Shown: in pieces, positions 10,019 through 18,557 of the stretch
Numbering within the stretch: the stretch's first letter is position 1
Layout of the letters: each line of letters begins with the position of its first letter
Program-made: the position numbers and the translations under genes
Assembly (NCBI GenBank): GCA_910574205.1
Contig: CAJSYJ010000001.1
Coordinates: 558,001 to 622,000, forward strand
Source of the DNA: Bacteroidales bacterium
Lineage (GTDB): Bacteria > Bacteroidota > Bacteroidia > Bacteroidales > Rikenellaceae
Direction: 5' to 3'
Length of the DNA stretch: 64,000 bases
Notes under the pieces: model-generated
Databases searched by the model: none
Told to the model about the DNA's origin: nothing
The model's input: the letters and a program-made list of their open reading frames with translations, nothing else

Positions 10019-10660
10019 TTAGAACACGGTCACGGCACGTACCTTATGCTTCTTCTCCTTACCGGTTTCGTAGTAATCGGAATCGGCATTAGGCTTGGCC
10101 AGATTGATCGGATAGGCCTGACTGGCAGAGAACTCGCTCGACGACCAGTAGTTGGTCAGCGATATCGGGTCGCCGCCGGCATCAGTCAGCGTCTTGTTGA
10201 AGGCTTCGAGCTTGGCCTGATCGATCTCTCCATCGGTGCACAACGAGAGTCCGATCCACTGCAATTCAGCGCTCGACGGCAGAATCCATGTCGTAACCAG
10301 ACCCGAATTCAGCGTATTGCAGCGGCTGAATGCCGGAAAACGTAATTTCCAATTATCCAGGCGTTTGATAATATTGTTGTTTATCATGCCCTCTCCCAGG
10401 GAAAGACGCATCGCACCTGTTTCGATGTACTCCTCAGACCAAGCGGCCTCCCACTCTTTCAGCGAGACTACATAACCCGACGTTCCCTCCTCGTTGTTGA
10501 GGTAATACACGACACCGGTTATACCGTTGCGGTCATACAGATCGCCTACTTTATAGCTCGGCTTTTCGGGAGGTGTCGGTTTATCCTGCTCGTTATCCGA
10601 CGAACATGCTACGATCGATGCCGTCATGACAAGAGCCAGCAAATACTTTATATTTTTCAT
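10019..10660 (-). CDS. Lipoprotein with a DUF1566/FISUMP-like C-terminal domain
   Basis: 213 aa. A lipoprotein signal ends ASIVACSSD (Cys at residue 19) and a short Pro-rich linker follows. The rest resembles the DUF1566 (Lcl C-terminal)/FISUMP group: VGDLYDRNGITGVVYYL near the start, WILPSSAELQWI in the middle, then NYWSSSEFSA, and VRAVTVF at the end. These domains sit on surface proteins and their ligands are unknown. The gene begins 40 bases after the 636-aa repeat lipoprotein, probably in the same transcript, and ends at a strong terminator. Confidence 0.72.
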   Translation of the reverse strand: MKNIKYLLALVMTASIVACSSDNEQDKPTPPEKPSYKVGDLYDRNGITGVVYYLNNEEGTSGYVVSLKEWEAAWSEEYIETGAMRLSLGEGMINNNIIKRLDNWKLRFPAFSRCNTLNSGLVTTWILPSSAELQWIGLSLCTDGEIDQAKLEAFNKTLTDAGGDPISLTNYWSSSEFSASQAYPINLAKPNADSDYYETGKEKKHKVRAVTVF

Positions 10661-10700
10661 GATCTTGAATTTTAATATCTTATAGTCTCGCTTTTATCTG

Positions 10701-12611
10701 CTAATACTCGTTAATCACACCGTTCTCGCAGCGCAGGCGGTGTATCGGGCCTTGCACCTCGTCGCCGTTGTATACGACATAGTATATGTAGATCGTATTC
10801 TTCGCGGGATCGAACGTGCGCTCCGTACCGTCGAGATTTCTATACAGTCCCGGATAGTACATCGCCGCATTGCTGTTCTGCTTCCACTCCTTGACCAGCA
10901 CTTCGAGCAGCTGCGCATCGTTGTAAGACTCGTACTTGTCATCGTCGATAGTCACGAGCCAGTACCAATAGCTGTAATTGGCAGGAGCATATCCCCACAA
11001 CGAATAGGGGTAGGCCTTGTCGTACTCGTTATATGCGAGCACGATATTCATCGGGTCGTGGTCGCCTCTGGTACGAGCCTTTATCGAGTAGATAGGCGTG
11101 GTAAGCGTTCCGTCGGCATACATACCCACGACATAGAAGCGGTACTCGGTGTCTTTCTTCAATGCACCGTTCCTGTCGACCGAGATGCCGCCCATGCTGA
11201 TGTGATTGTAGATGAACTCGTGCTCGGTAATGTTCATGGCCTGCGAATAGTATTCGATACCGGCCTCTATATCGGCCTTGATTGCATCGTCGTTGCCACC
11301 CTTGGCCTGATAATCCTCTTCGGGCATGGCATCGTAGTAGTAGGTAACGGTCTCGTCGCTGGGCAATACCGACCACGTGATATCGTTCATGAGGATATTG
11401 CTCGTCCTGATCTCGAACATGACGTCATCATAGAACTCGGGAGCAGCCGTAGTGAACTGCTGCTTGGTAAGACCGGTAGTGGCGATACCGTTGCTGTAAC
11501 CCATGATATAGGTCGTGTAAGCGGTCTGGGGACGGAGTTTCTGCTCCTTGATCGAATACGAACCGTAAACCGACATGGTACGGTCGCTGTTGAGCATATA
11601 CTCGATGATCTGCTCGTCGGTCATGGGCTTGCCCTCCGCAACCGCATCCTCGTCGGCAATGGTCAGCCACGCCCACGTCTCGTAAGGCTTCGAAGGACCT
11701 ACATATACCGTAGCCTTATCGGGGGCGATGTCGCCCATCATCGTCTCGAACGTATTCTCCGACTCCGACAACGTCGTTATGGCGACGACCGTCGGCTCGG
11801 TCGTGAACGTGCCGTCGACACCCAAACCTATCGCGAAGGCATACCACGTCGAGTTGGGCGTAACACCCAGCGTCTCGCCGCACTCCTCCGAGGTAACCTC
11901 GCCTGCCGAAGTCATCCTCTGTACGGCCTCGTATACGGTATAGCCGTAATCCTCGATACCCCTATTCATGACTGACAGAACAACCGAACGGATACCGTCG
12001 GCCGACGAGCCGACCTCCTGATACGCACTCGACGACATCACGTCGTAATAGTACTCGGTATTGGGGTTCGAGGGCTTGACGTTGACCTTGAACGAAGTGG
12101 CGGTCATATCTACGCTCGTGATCTCGAAAGTGCAATCCTCCATACCTACGGCCGGAGTACGGAACTCGACCTTGTTCAGACCGGTAAGTACATTGCCCTG
12201 CTTGTCCAGACCGAACGCGTAAGCGATATACTCGGTATCGGGATATACGTTATCGTTGTACTCGAAGTTTTCGACACCGCCGACTTTGAGCTCCGACTCC
12301 AAAAGCTCTTGGAGCGTCATGCCGTAATTGTTGGCGATACGCTCGATATTCTCCATGATGCTTTGGATGAAATCGGCATCGTTGACGTAAGTCTCGAAAT
12401 CCTTCTTGCCGTAAATGCCGAAATAGAGCGGCATCTCGGGATTCTTGGCCTTGACGTCCAGCTTGCATTTAGTATGGAATATATCGTGAACCGTAATCTC
12501 GAAATCGTCATTGCCCGGCGTGGGCGGCGGTGTGGGATCGTCGTTGTTATTGCCACAAGCGGCCAGCGCTACAACCGCAAGCAAAGACATGAGTAAATGT
12601 TTGAATTTCAT
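10701..12611 (-). CDS. Surface lipoprotein with five repeated units of about 120 residues
   Basis: 636 aa. A lipoprotein signal ends VVALAACGN, followed by a PTPPPTPG linker. The mature part contains five related modules starting near residues 37, 160, 285, 405 and 530. Each begins with a strand of the type FEITxxDI and a KVNVKPSNP-like segment, has an aromatic step (YYYDVM, YFGIYG, TWAWLT, YYYDAM, YWYWLV), a helix with acidic residues, and ends with a TxYxxYVxGxxxDGxLTT segment. No catalytic motif is visible. The modules look like a binding or adhesin-type scaffold on the cell surface. I do not recognise a named family. It is followed by a second lipoprotein gene. Confidence 0.72.
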   Translation of the reverse strand: MKFKHLLMSLLAVVALAACGNNNDDPTPPPTPGNDDFEITVHDIFHTKCKLDVKAKNPEMPLYFGIYGKKDFETYVNDADFIQSIMENIERIANNYGMTLQELLESELKVGGVENFEYNDNVYPDTEYIAYAFGLDKQGNVLTGLNKVEFRTPAVGMEDCTFEITSVDMTATSFKVNVKPSNPNTEYYYDVMSSSAYQEVGSSADGIRSVVLSVMNRGIEDYGYTVYEAVQRMTSAGEVTSEECGETLGVTPNSTWYAFAIGLGVDGTFTTEPTVVAITTLSESENTFETMMGDIAPDKATVYVGPSKPYETWAWLTIADEDAVAEGKPMTDEQIIEYMLNSDRTMSVYGSYSIKEQKLRPQTAYTTYIMGYSNGIATTGLTKQQFTTAAPEFYDDVMFEIRTSNILMNDITWSVLPSDETVTYYYDAMPEEDYQAKGGNDDAIKADIEAGIEYYSQAMNITEHEFIYNHISMGGISVDRNGALKKDTEYRFYVVGMYADGTLTTPIYSIKARTRGDHDPMNIVLAYNEYDKAYPYSLWGYAPANYSYWYWLVTIDDDKYESYNDAQLLEVLVKEWKQNSNAAMYYPGLYRNLDGTERTFDPAKNTIYIYYVVYNGDEVQGPIHRLRCENGVINEY

Positions 12612-12983
12612 AAGTTTTGTTTGATTAAAATTGAATAAATAGTAATTGAATTGATTTATCGGGTAAAGTCTATAATCGGATCATATCCGCTAAGCGACGA
12701 ACGCGCGGTAGTATTCGAGCAACTGCCATATCTTGCGAAGCACCCTTTTATCGGCGGCGACATGCCGTCCTGTTCGATGCTGTTACAAATTTATAGAAAT
12801 TATTTTTATAATTTATACAATATCTTCATTTTTTTGCTCGGAATATTTACCAATCGATATCGATTCGCCGCCGCAGCTTCTCGCGCACGAGGCGGCAGAT
12901 ATACGCCGGCACGGCATTTGAGCCTCCCCAGATCGCACCACGCTCCGCCCCGATGCGGAGACCGGCACAAATCCGATCCCGAT
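12612..12983. other. Divergent intergenic region, AT-rich core
   Basis: It lies between the minus-strand repeat lipoprotein and gpmA. The centre (about 12780-12860) is AT-rich. On the minus strand TAAATTTG at 12786-12793 fits the TAnnTTTG -7 box for the lipoprotein gene, which would leave a leader of about 170 bases. The open frame that precedes gpmA in phase has no conserved features and is not taken as coding. Confidence 0.5.
12786..12793 (-). promoter_or_regulatory. Possible -7 promoter box for the repeat-lipoprotein unit
   Basis: TAAATTTG on the minus strand matches TAnnTTTG in the most AT-rich part of the intergenic region. The -33 element is poor and the leader would be long. Confidence 0.35.
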
Positions 12984-13745
12984 ATGAACACGAAAAAACG
13001 CATAGTACTGTTGCGCCACGGGCAAAGCCTGTGGAACCGCGAGAACCGTTTTACCGGCTGGACCGACGTCGACCTGTCTGACGACGGCGTCGCCGAGGCC
13101 GTCGCCGCAGGCAAGCTGCTGCGCGCGGAGGGCTTTACGTTCGATGCGGCCTACACCTCCTATCTCAAACGCGCCGTGCGCACGCTCGACATCGTCCTCT
13201 CGACGCTCGATCTGGACTGGATACCCGTCGAGAAGTCGTGGCGGCTCAACGAGAAGCACTACGGCGTATTGCAGGGTCTGGACAAGAGCCGCACGGCCGA
13301 GCTCTACGGCCAGGAGCAGGTGCATCTGTGGCGTCGGGACTACGATACGGCGCCCGACCCGCTCCCGGCCGACGACCGGCGCAACCCGCGCTTCGACAGC
13401 CGCTACGCCTCGGTGCCCGGGTCGCTGCTGCCTCTGACCGAATCGCTCCGGCAGACCGTAGCCCGCACGCTGCCCTACTGGCAGTGCGTCATCTACCCCG
13501 CACTCGCACGCTACGACTCGATACTGGTGGTGGCTCACGGCAACTCGCTGCGAGGCATCGTCAAGCATCTGAAAGGCATATCCGACAGCGCCATAGCCGA
13601 CCTCAACCTGCCCACGGCCGCACCCTACGTCTTCGAATTTAACGAGCGGCTCGACCTCGTCGGCGACTACTTTCCGGGCGATTCGGACGCTATCGCCGCC
13701 CGCATGGCCGAAGTTGCGGCCGAGGGCACTGCCGACGGCAGATAA
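12984..13745 (+). CDS. gpmA: 2,3-bisphosphoglycerate-dependent phosphoglycerate mutase
   Basis: 253 aa. The ATG at 12984 places the family start [18 protein letters not shown] right at the N-terminus; the catalytic His is residue 12. Further signatures are [40 protein letters not shown] and the second active-site His in [15 protein letters not shown]. It interconverts 3- and 2-phosphoglycerate in glycolysis and gluconeogenesis in the cytoplasm. The frame is open upstream but that part has no family similarity. It is convergent with the DUF4465-like gene; a shared hairpin lies at 13802-13823. Confidence 0.95.
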   Translation: MNTKKRIVLLRHGQSLWNRENRFTGWTDVDLSDDGVAEAVAAGKLLRAEGFTFDAAYTSYLKRAVRTLDIVLSTLDLDWIPVEKSWRLNEKHYGVLQGLDKSRTAELYGQEQVHLWRRDYDTAPDPLPADDRRNPRFDSRYASVPGSLLPLTESLRQTVARTLPYWQCVIYPALARYDSILVVAHGNSLRGIVKHLKGISDSAIADLNLPTAAPYVFEFNERLDLVGDYFPGDSDAIAARMAEVAAEGTADGR

Positions 13746-13801
13746 AGCCCGCACGGCAAATACCTCCGCACGGCATATATCCGCTACCCCGGAACAAACA
13801 A

Positions 13802-13823
13802 CGGGAGGCCTATCGGCCTCCCG
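13802..13823 (-). terminator. Terminator hairpin between convergent gpmA and the DUF4465-like gene
   Basis: A perfect 9-bp stem CGGGAGGCC/GGCCTCCCG encloses a 4-base loop. On the minus strand it is followed by TTGTTTGTT, so it serves the minus-strand unit best, but it may act in both directions. Confidence 0.75.
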
Positions 13824-13856
13824 CACTCACTTCAATTCAAATAAACTCACGAAACA

Positions 13857-15683
13857 TCACTCCGTCGTCATCCTATTTACCTCGATATTGTCTATGGCAC
13901 AGTATGTAGGCGTGTTGAGTCCGTAATCTCCCACGTCGCTGCCCTCGAAATCGATCATTACCTTGTGAACGCGTCCCAGCGTCGAGAGATCGACTTTGTT
14001 CCACCCCTCGACGGCACCGGCCGAGCCGGCCGTGCGGAAGTCGGCCAGATAGTGTTCTACCCGGCCCGTCTCGCTGCCCGAGGCGTCGATACCCGTGAAC
14101 GTCACGCGGAACCAGCCCTTGTTGTCGTATGTAAGCGGCTCGGAGAGGCTGCTGCCCTCGGTCACGGCTTTATATACATAGGTGGTGTTGCACACGTATA
14201 ACGACACGATCATATCCTCGCGCCCCTCGGCGGCGAATGCTATCGACGAACGCGTGTCGGTGCTGTACGGGCTGCCGTCGTCGTAGCCGTAGGCGATAGC
14301 GAATGTCGACGAGCCGCCGAAGCCGCCCTTGCCCGTATCCGCATCCTTGCAGTATACGCTGCACTGGTTGGTATAGTCGGCCGCAGCCATGTCGTTCCAC
14401 TGCGATATGGCCATGCCGCCGCCGTAAAAGCTCTTGTATGTGGTCTGCGTAACCCACTGGTCATAGTAGTCGTTGATGCCGAATACCAGATCGGTCGCCG
14501 CATCGTGGTAGGCGACGAACTGGTCGCCCTCGTATTTTACATTGTCCTTTTCGGCATTATAGAGGTTGGCGCCGTAAGATGTCTGGCCGGCCAGATACTT
14601 CGCCTCGACGCCCTCGAAGTCGAGCACGGCCGTCGTGTAGGGCTCGATCTCGCGCAGCTGCACAGTGCGCGTATATATGCTGCCGGCCTCGAAAGCCTTC
14701 GAAGCGCGGAATGCGAAGCGCTGCGAACCCTCGGTCGTGAATACCGTTATCGTGTTCGCGTCGGTCGCGGTAAGGTCTACCGGATTGACGAACAGATACA
14801 CCGTCGTCGAGCCGTAGCGCGCCGTCTCGACACCGGTCTGCGACTCGGCGCCGACCCTCGACGAGCTCTTGCCGTCGACCACGGCGCCCGAGGCGTCGAC
14901 GGTCTTGCCCGCCGTCAGCGTGCCCGAGGTCACGTCGAGCGTAAAGTCGCCCGCCAAAGGCTGTCCGTCGCCCGAGGCGAGGCTCACGCCCGTGATCGTC
15001 ACGGCATCGGCGGTATAGTTGTCGACCTTGATCTTCAACACGGCGAACGCATGGTCGAAGTCGAACATCAGCCTCTCCTCCACCACCGCCTTGTCGGCGG
15101 CATCGGCCGGCATCGCAATCCTCGCCGAGGCATACACCAGATCATACTCGCCGAAGTGCGACGTGTCGTCGCTGCCCGACATCTTCTGCGACGAAGGCAG
15201 CGTGAAGGGCACGGCCGTGGGTCTCGTCGCGGCCTTGGCAGCCTCGCGCCACGGGTAGTACATATGGAAAACGAGCTCGGGCGAAGCGGTGTTCCAGCCC
15301 CAGCGGCCGGTGTACTCGGGCGTGTCGCCGGCATAACGCGGCGATATGCCGAACACGGCCGCCGGCGTCCCGGCACCCGAAGCCACCGTCATGCAGACGT
15401 TGCTCACGCCTTTCGTGTAGAACATCTTATCGGGCAGCGCCGACATGGTCCACTCGTAGTAGGCCTCCGACGAGAATATACCCAGCTCGTCGCCCTCGCT
15501 CCACAGCACGTTGTTCTTCAAGAAGTCGGTGCGCGTAGCCGACTGCCCGCCCTCGAATGTGATGTTCAGCGGAACGACCCTTTCGTCGGCACGTCCCGCC
15601 TCGGGCAGGTAATCGTTATCCTTCGTACAGCCGCCGAGCAGCACCGCCGCCGACAGCATAGCCGATATTATATGCAGTTTCAT
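13857..15683 (-). CDS. Surface lipoprotein: fimbrillin-like N-terminal part plus DUF4465-like C-terminal domain
   Basis: 608 aa. A lipoprotein signal ends AAVLLGGCTKD. Residues about 35-345 resemble fimbrillin/Mfa-type proteins (ATRTDF, WSEGDELGIFS, DFDHAFAVLKIKV). Residues about 365-605 match the DUF4465 pattern: SFYGGGMAISQWND, CSVYCKDADTG, FGGSSTFAIAYGYDDG, VSLYVCNTTYVYKAV, VEHYLADFR and the end GLNTPTYCAIDNIEV. DUF4465 proteins occur in Bacteroidota surface loci, including, from memory, cobamide uptake loci. It starts 28 bases after the 771-aa lipoprotein gene, in the same cobalamin-riboswitch unit, so a cobamide-related surface binding role is inferred. No enzyme residues are seen. Confidence 0.78.
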   Translation of the reverse strand: MKLHIISAMLSAAVLLGGCTKDNDYLPEAGRADERVVPLNITFEGGQSATRTDFLKNNVLWSEGDELGIFSSEAYYEWTMSALPDKMFYTKGVSNVCMTVASGAGTPAAVFGISPRYAGDTPEYTGRWGWNTASPELVFHMYYPWREAAKAATRPTAVPFTLPSSQKMSGSDDTSHFGEYDLVYASARIAMPADAADKAVVEERLMFDFDHAFAVLKIKVDNYTADAVTITGVSLASGDGQPLAGDFTLDVTSGTLTAGKTVDASGAVVDGKSSSRVGAESQTGVETARYGSTTVYLFVNPVDLTATDANTITVFTTEGSQRFAFRASKAFEAGSIYTRTVQLREIEPYTTAVLDFEGVEAKYLAGQTSYGANLYNAEKDNVKYEGDQFVAYHDAATDLVFGINDYYDQWVTQTTYKSFYGGGMAISQWNDMAAADYTNQCSVYCKDADTGKGGFGGSSTFAIAYGYDDGSPYSTDTRSSIAFAAEGREDMIVSLYVCNTTYVYKAVTEGSSLSEPLTYDNKGWFRVTFTGIDASGSETGRVEHYLADFRTAGSAGAVEGWNKVDLSTLGRVHKVMIDFEGSDVGDYGLNTPTYCAIDNIEVNRMTTE

Positions 15684-15711
15684 ATTGCCGTATCAGTTTG
15701 TATGTTTGAAA

Positions 15712-18027
15712 TTAGAATGATGATCCGTTATCCCAGCCGCCTATGCCGCTCAATGCCGCAGGCATTACCACGGGCGTGAGCGACGATGCGCCCGTAATCT
15801 CGGTCGATATCTCGCCGAACATGGGCATCCTGCTGTCTATCGCGAAGACGGGATTGTATACCTTGATGAAGTCTACGGCCAGAAGCTGCACGGGGTTGCC
15901 CTCGCTGTCGACCGCCCACGATATGTCGAATTTGTTGGCGCTCCTGGTATCCTCGTCGCCCCATACCGTAGTGTTGTAGTCGGCCGTCAGCACGTCGACA
16001 TAGCCGTATTCGCAGCCTGGGTTAGGCTCGTACATCGTCTCCAACGGCAGCTTCGTACCGGTAACGGTCATCTCGGTCGCCTCGTTCTCGCGCGGCCACC
16101 ACGTAGCGGGCTTGTCGACGCCGTTGAAGCCCACGCGGCCGCTGCCGCCCTTGTTGTCCGTCCAGCCGATGCAGTTGTTGTCGGCATCCTTGGTATATGT
16201 CAGTGAGTAGCCGTGCACCGTGGCGGGATCGTCGTACAATCCGCCCTTCAACTCGTACCATTCGTCGTCGGCCAGGCCGTTGCCGTTGGCGTCGTATGAG
16301 ACCATGACCGCACCCGGTTCTACGGCCGTAGCTATCGGGTTGCCGCTGATGACGAAGTCGATGCCGGGCAGGTTGACCACCGTATGGTCGAATTTGAATA
16401 CGAGCGATCCGCCGAACATGCCCAGCGAGATCATGCCGCCGCGGCGCGAGCCCACCAAAGCCTCGGCCGACGATTGCAGATAGAAGTTCTGCACCGAACC
16501 GTACTGGCCGGGAGCGGGTCGAAATTCGATGATCCGAGAGATATATTTCGACGACGAGGCAGACAAGCCCCTTACGGGCAGCAGCGTCAGCTTGTCTCCG
16601 GCGTCGGTTATTGTCGCTATCTTGCCGTAGTCGAGCGCCTGAGCCTCGACACCGACTTTAAGCTGGTCGATCGTACCGCAGTTGATGAGCTTCACCGAAT
16701 CGTATTGCAGCTCGAAGAGCGATACATGCGACTCCTTGCCGATGAAGCAGTAACCGCACTTGGGACGCAGCGAGGCGGCATAATCGCCACCCAGAACCAG
16801 CGTCGCATCGCGCAGATCGATATTGCCGCCCGACGTGAATGAAAAGCCGCTGCCGATGTTCAGATTGACCGTACCAGAATACGTCGTCTTAGAGGAGCCT
16901 ATGTTGACCTGACCCGAACCGCCCTGCATGAAGTTGAGCGTTATGCTCGGCACGGCCGCAGCGTCGAGCTCCGCCAGCGATATGCTGCAATACGAGTTCT
17001 GCGGCTCGGCCACATCGAATACCGCCTCGAACGGCTCGGCCGCCGACGTGTACCTGGGCAGGACGTTGCGGCACAGATCGTCGATCTTCTTGCCGTCCGC
17101 CGCCGCATAGCTTGCCCTTACACGCTTCGATATCGTGACCGGGATATTGCCCTCGGTCACGGCTATGACCGATACGCTGCCTTCGTATTCGACATCGAGG
17201 CCTACCCACGGTGCGGTCAGGTAGACCTTGCCCGCCGAGAGATTTATCTCGGCCGTCCAGCCGTAGGGAGCCGCCACGACAGCCGAGAGGATATTCTCGG
17301 CCGTGATACCCAGCTGCCGGCTGTCGCCGTAGTACGATTCGCAGTCGCCCTGGTCGACCCACGCTATCGCGGCGTCGGTAAGTTTGGGCAGCGCGAGCAC
17401 CGTACCGTTTTGCAGCGTCACGACGACCCGATCGTCCTTGTCCACGACCGAGCTTATGGCACCTTCGTCCGACGTCTGGCCCGACGCCTCGATCCTGTTG
17501 CCGTCGGCATCCGTCAGCCACTGCCCGTCGACGGTCCAGTAATACTTGCCGTCGTCGTCCTTCGCGGCACCAATCACGGGCGTGTGTCCCGCAGCGCCTT
17601 TGTCGCCCTGAGCCGCCACCTTTTCGCCGTCGGCACCGGTCAGCCACTCGCCGTCGACAGTCCAGTAATAGACCCCGTCGGCATCCTGCCTTACGCCGAC
17701 AACGGGCGTGCGGCCGGCCTCTCCCGGCTCGCCCTTGTCGCCGTCGCGGCCGTTGGTCAGCGTTATTACGGAGCCGTCGCTCATGGTCAGCTCGTAGCCC
17801 TCGGCCGTCTGCTCGACGCTCATAACCACCTTGCCCTGGCAGAGTGCGTCGACGCACTGGCCTATCGACTCTATCTGAGAGTTGACAGTCTTTACCGAAG
17901 CCTCGATCTTGGCGACGCGCTCGGCCAGGTCCTCGACCCTCTGCCGCAAATCGCTGTCGTCGTACTCGCACGCCGCAACTGCGGCGGCACAAGCGAGCAT
18001 AGTCAAAAGTTTTCTCATCATGTACAT
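15712..18027 (-). CDS. Large surface lipoprotein with coiled coil, collagen-like segment and paired YYWTVDG repeats, under cobalamin riboswitch
   Basis: 771 aa. A lipoprotein signal ends AAAVAACEYDD. A short coiled coil follows (DLRQRVEDLAERVAKIEASV, residues 26-45; DUF4988-like), then a GxxGxxG collagen-like stretch (GRDGDKGEPGEAG). Next are two copies of a motif of the form TPVxGxxxDxDGxYYWTVDGxWLTxADG (near residues 108 and 150). The long remainder is beta-rich and ends in a domain with MVSYDANGNGLADDEWYEL. The start could be any of the Met codons at 18027, 18021 or 18018. It is the first gene behind the cobalamin riboswitch, so it is probably made when cobamides are scarce. Function unknown; cobamide capture is an inference from regulation. 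Confidence 0.75.
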   Translation of the reverse strand: MYMMRKLLTMLACAAAVAACEYDDSDLRQRVEDLAERVAKIEASVKTVNSQIESIGQCVDALCQGKVVMSVEQTAEGYELTMSDGSVITLTNGRDGDKGEPGEAGRTPVVGVRQDADGVYYWTVDGEWLTGADGEKVAAQGDKGAAGHTPVIGAAKDDDGKYYWTVDGQWLTDADGNRIEASGQTSDEGAISSVVDKDDRVVVTLQNGTVLALPKLTDAAIAWVDQGDCESYYGDSRQLGITAENILSAVVAAPYGWTAEINLSAGKVYLTAPWVGLDVEYEGSVSVIAVTEGNIPVTISKRVRASYAAADGKKIDDLCRNVLPRYTSAAEPFEAVFDVAEPQNSYCSISLAELDAAAVPSITLNFMQGGSGQVNIGSSKTTYSGTVNLNIGSGFSFTSGGNIDLRDATLVLGGDYAASLRPKCGYCFIGKESHVSLFELQYDSVKLINCGTIDQLKVGVEAQALDYGKIATITDAGDKLTLLPVRGLSASSSKYISRIIEFRPAPGQYGSVQNFYLQSSAEALVGSRRGGMISLGMFGGSLVFKFDHTVVNLPGIDFVISGNPIATAVEPGAVMVSYDANGNGLADDEWYELKGGLYDDPATVHGYSLTYTKDADNNCIGWTDNKGGSGRVGFNGVDKPATWWPRENEATEMTVTGTKLPLETMYEPNPGCEYGYVDVLTADYNTTVWGDEDTRSANKFDISWAVDSEGNPVQLLAVDFIKVYNPVFAIDSRMPMFGEISTEITGASSLTPVVMPAALSGIGGWDNGSSF

Positions 18028-18159
18028 TTAAGTTAATAAAAATAAATAGCATATACACAACGAGATCGCACCGCTCCGACGGCCGACGCAGGCATGACGG
18101 CCGCAGGCCGGCTCCGCGCACATATCCGATATGACGACTAAGATACACTCCAAGTCTCA

Positions 18160-18376
18160 GACCTCCCGTTCTCCGCAGGCGGATCTCGTTACAAAACGCT
18201 TCGGCAGGTCTTCTGACTCGTTCCGTTTACGACGCCTTCCCAACCCTAAACGTGTCAGTGGCAAAAGAGTGTCGTAACATTCCTCGAAGTGGAACTTACA
18301 GCAGCGGGAACTGTTCGGGATTCTCACCCGATTCCCATTTAATCTCATGCAGGCTGTCGCCTGCGAGAACCTTAGC
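18160..18376 (-). ncRNA. Cobalamin (adenosylcobalamin) riboswitch
   Basis: Read on the minus strand the element contains the main conserved parts of the class in order: a GGGAATCGGGTGAGAATCCC segment, the ACAGTTCCCGCTGCTGTAAG core, the B12-box GCCACTG (18256-18262), a GGGAAGGC segment, and the 3' block GTCAGAAGACCTGCC ending at 18203. Downstream, AGGTCT (18159-18164) can pair with AGACCT of that 3' block (18206-18211), a possible expression platform. A -7 promoter box lies directly upstream. It governs the two lipoprotein genes at 15712-18027 and 13857-15683. Confidence 0.95.
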
Positions 18377-18381
18377 GGAGA

Positions 18382-18389
18382 CAAAGGTA
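18382..18389 (-). promoter_or_regulatory. -7 promoter box for the cobalamin-riboswitch transcript
   Basis: TACCTTTG on the minus strand matches TAnnTTTG and lies just before the riboswitch 5' stem, so transcription would start at the aptamer edge. Confidence 0.75.
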
Positions 18390-18480
18390 GCAATTATTCG
18401 CAATCGCACATCCTGCCGGCATGACTTTTTTTGCCTCGCACCCGAAAAAAAGTCCCGCCGGCAAAACCCTGAAAACGGCA

Positions 18481-18507
18481 ACCCCTGCCGAAAATTCCGG
18501 CAGGGGT
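18481..18507 (-). terminator. Terminator after the Oar-like receptor gene
   Basis: A perfect 10-bp stem ACCCCTGCCG/CGGCAGGGGT encloses a 7-base loop, followed on the minus strand by TGCCGTTTTC. It separates the receptor gene from the riboswitch unit, which therefore has its own promoter. Confidence 0.75.
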
Positions 18508-18557
18508 CGATCCGACATCGCTGCGAGGAGCCGCAGCGAGAGATATATCCTCAACGC

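Noticed and set aside
18157..18393. A 78-codon minus-strand frame
   Set aside because: It coincides with the cobalamin riboswitch and its promoter.
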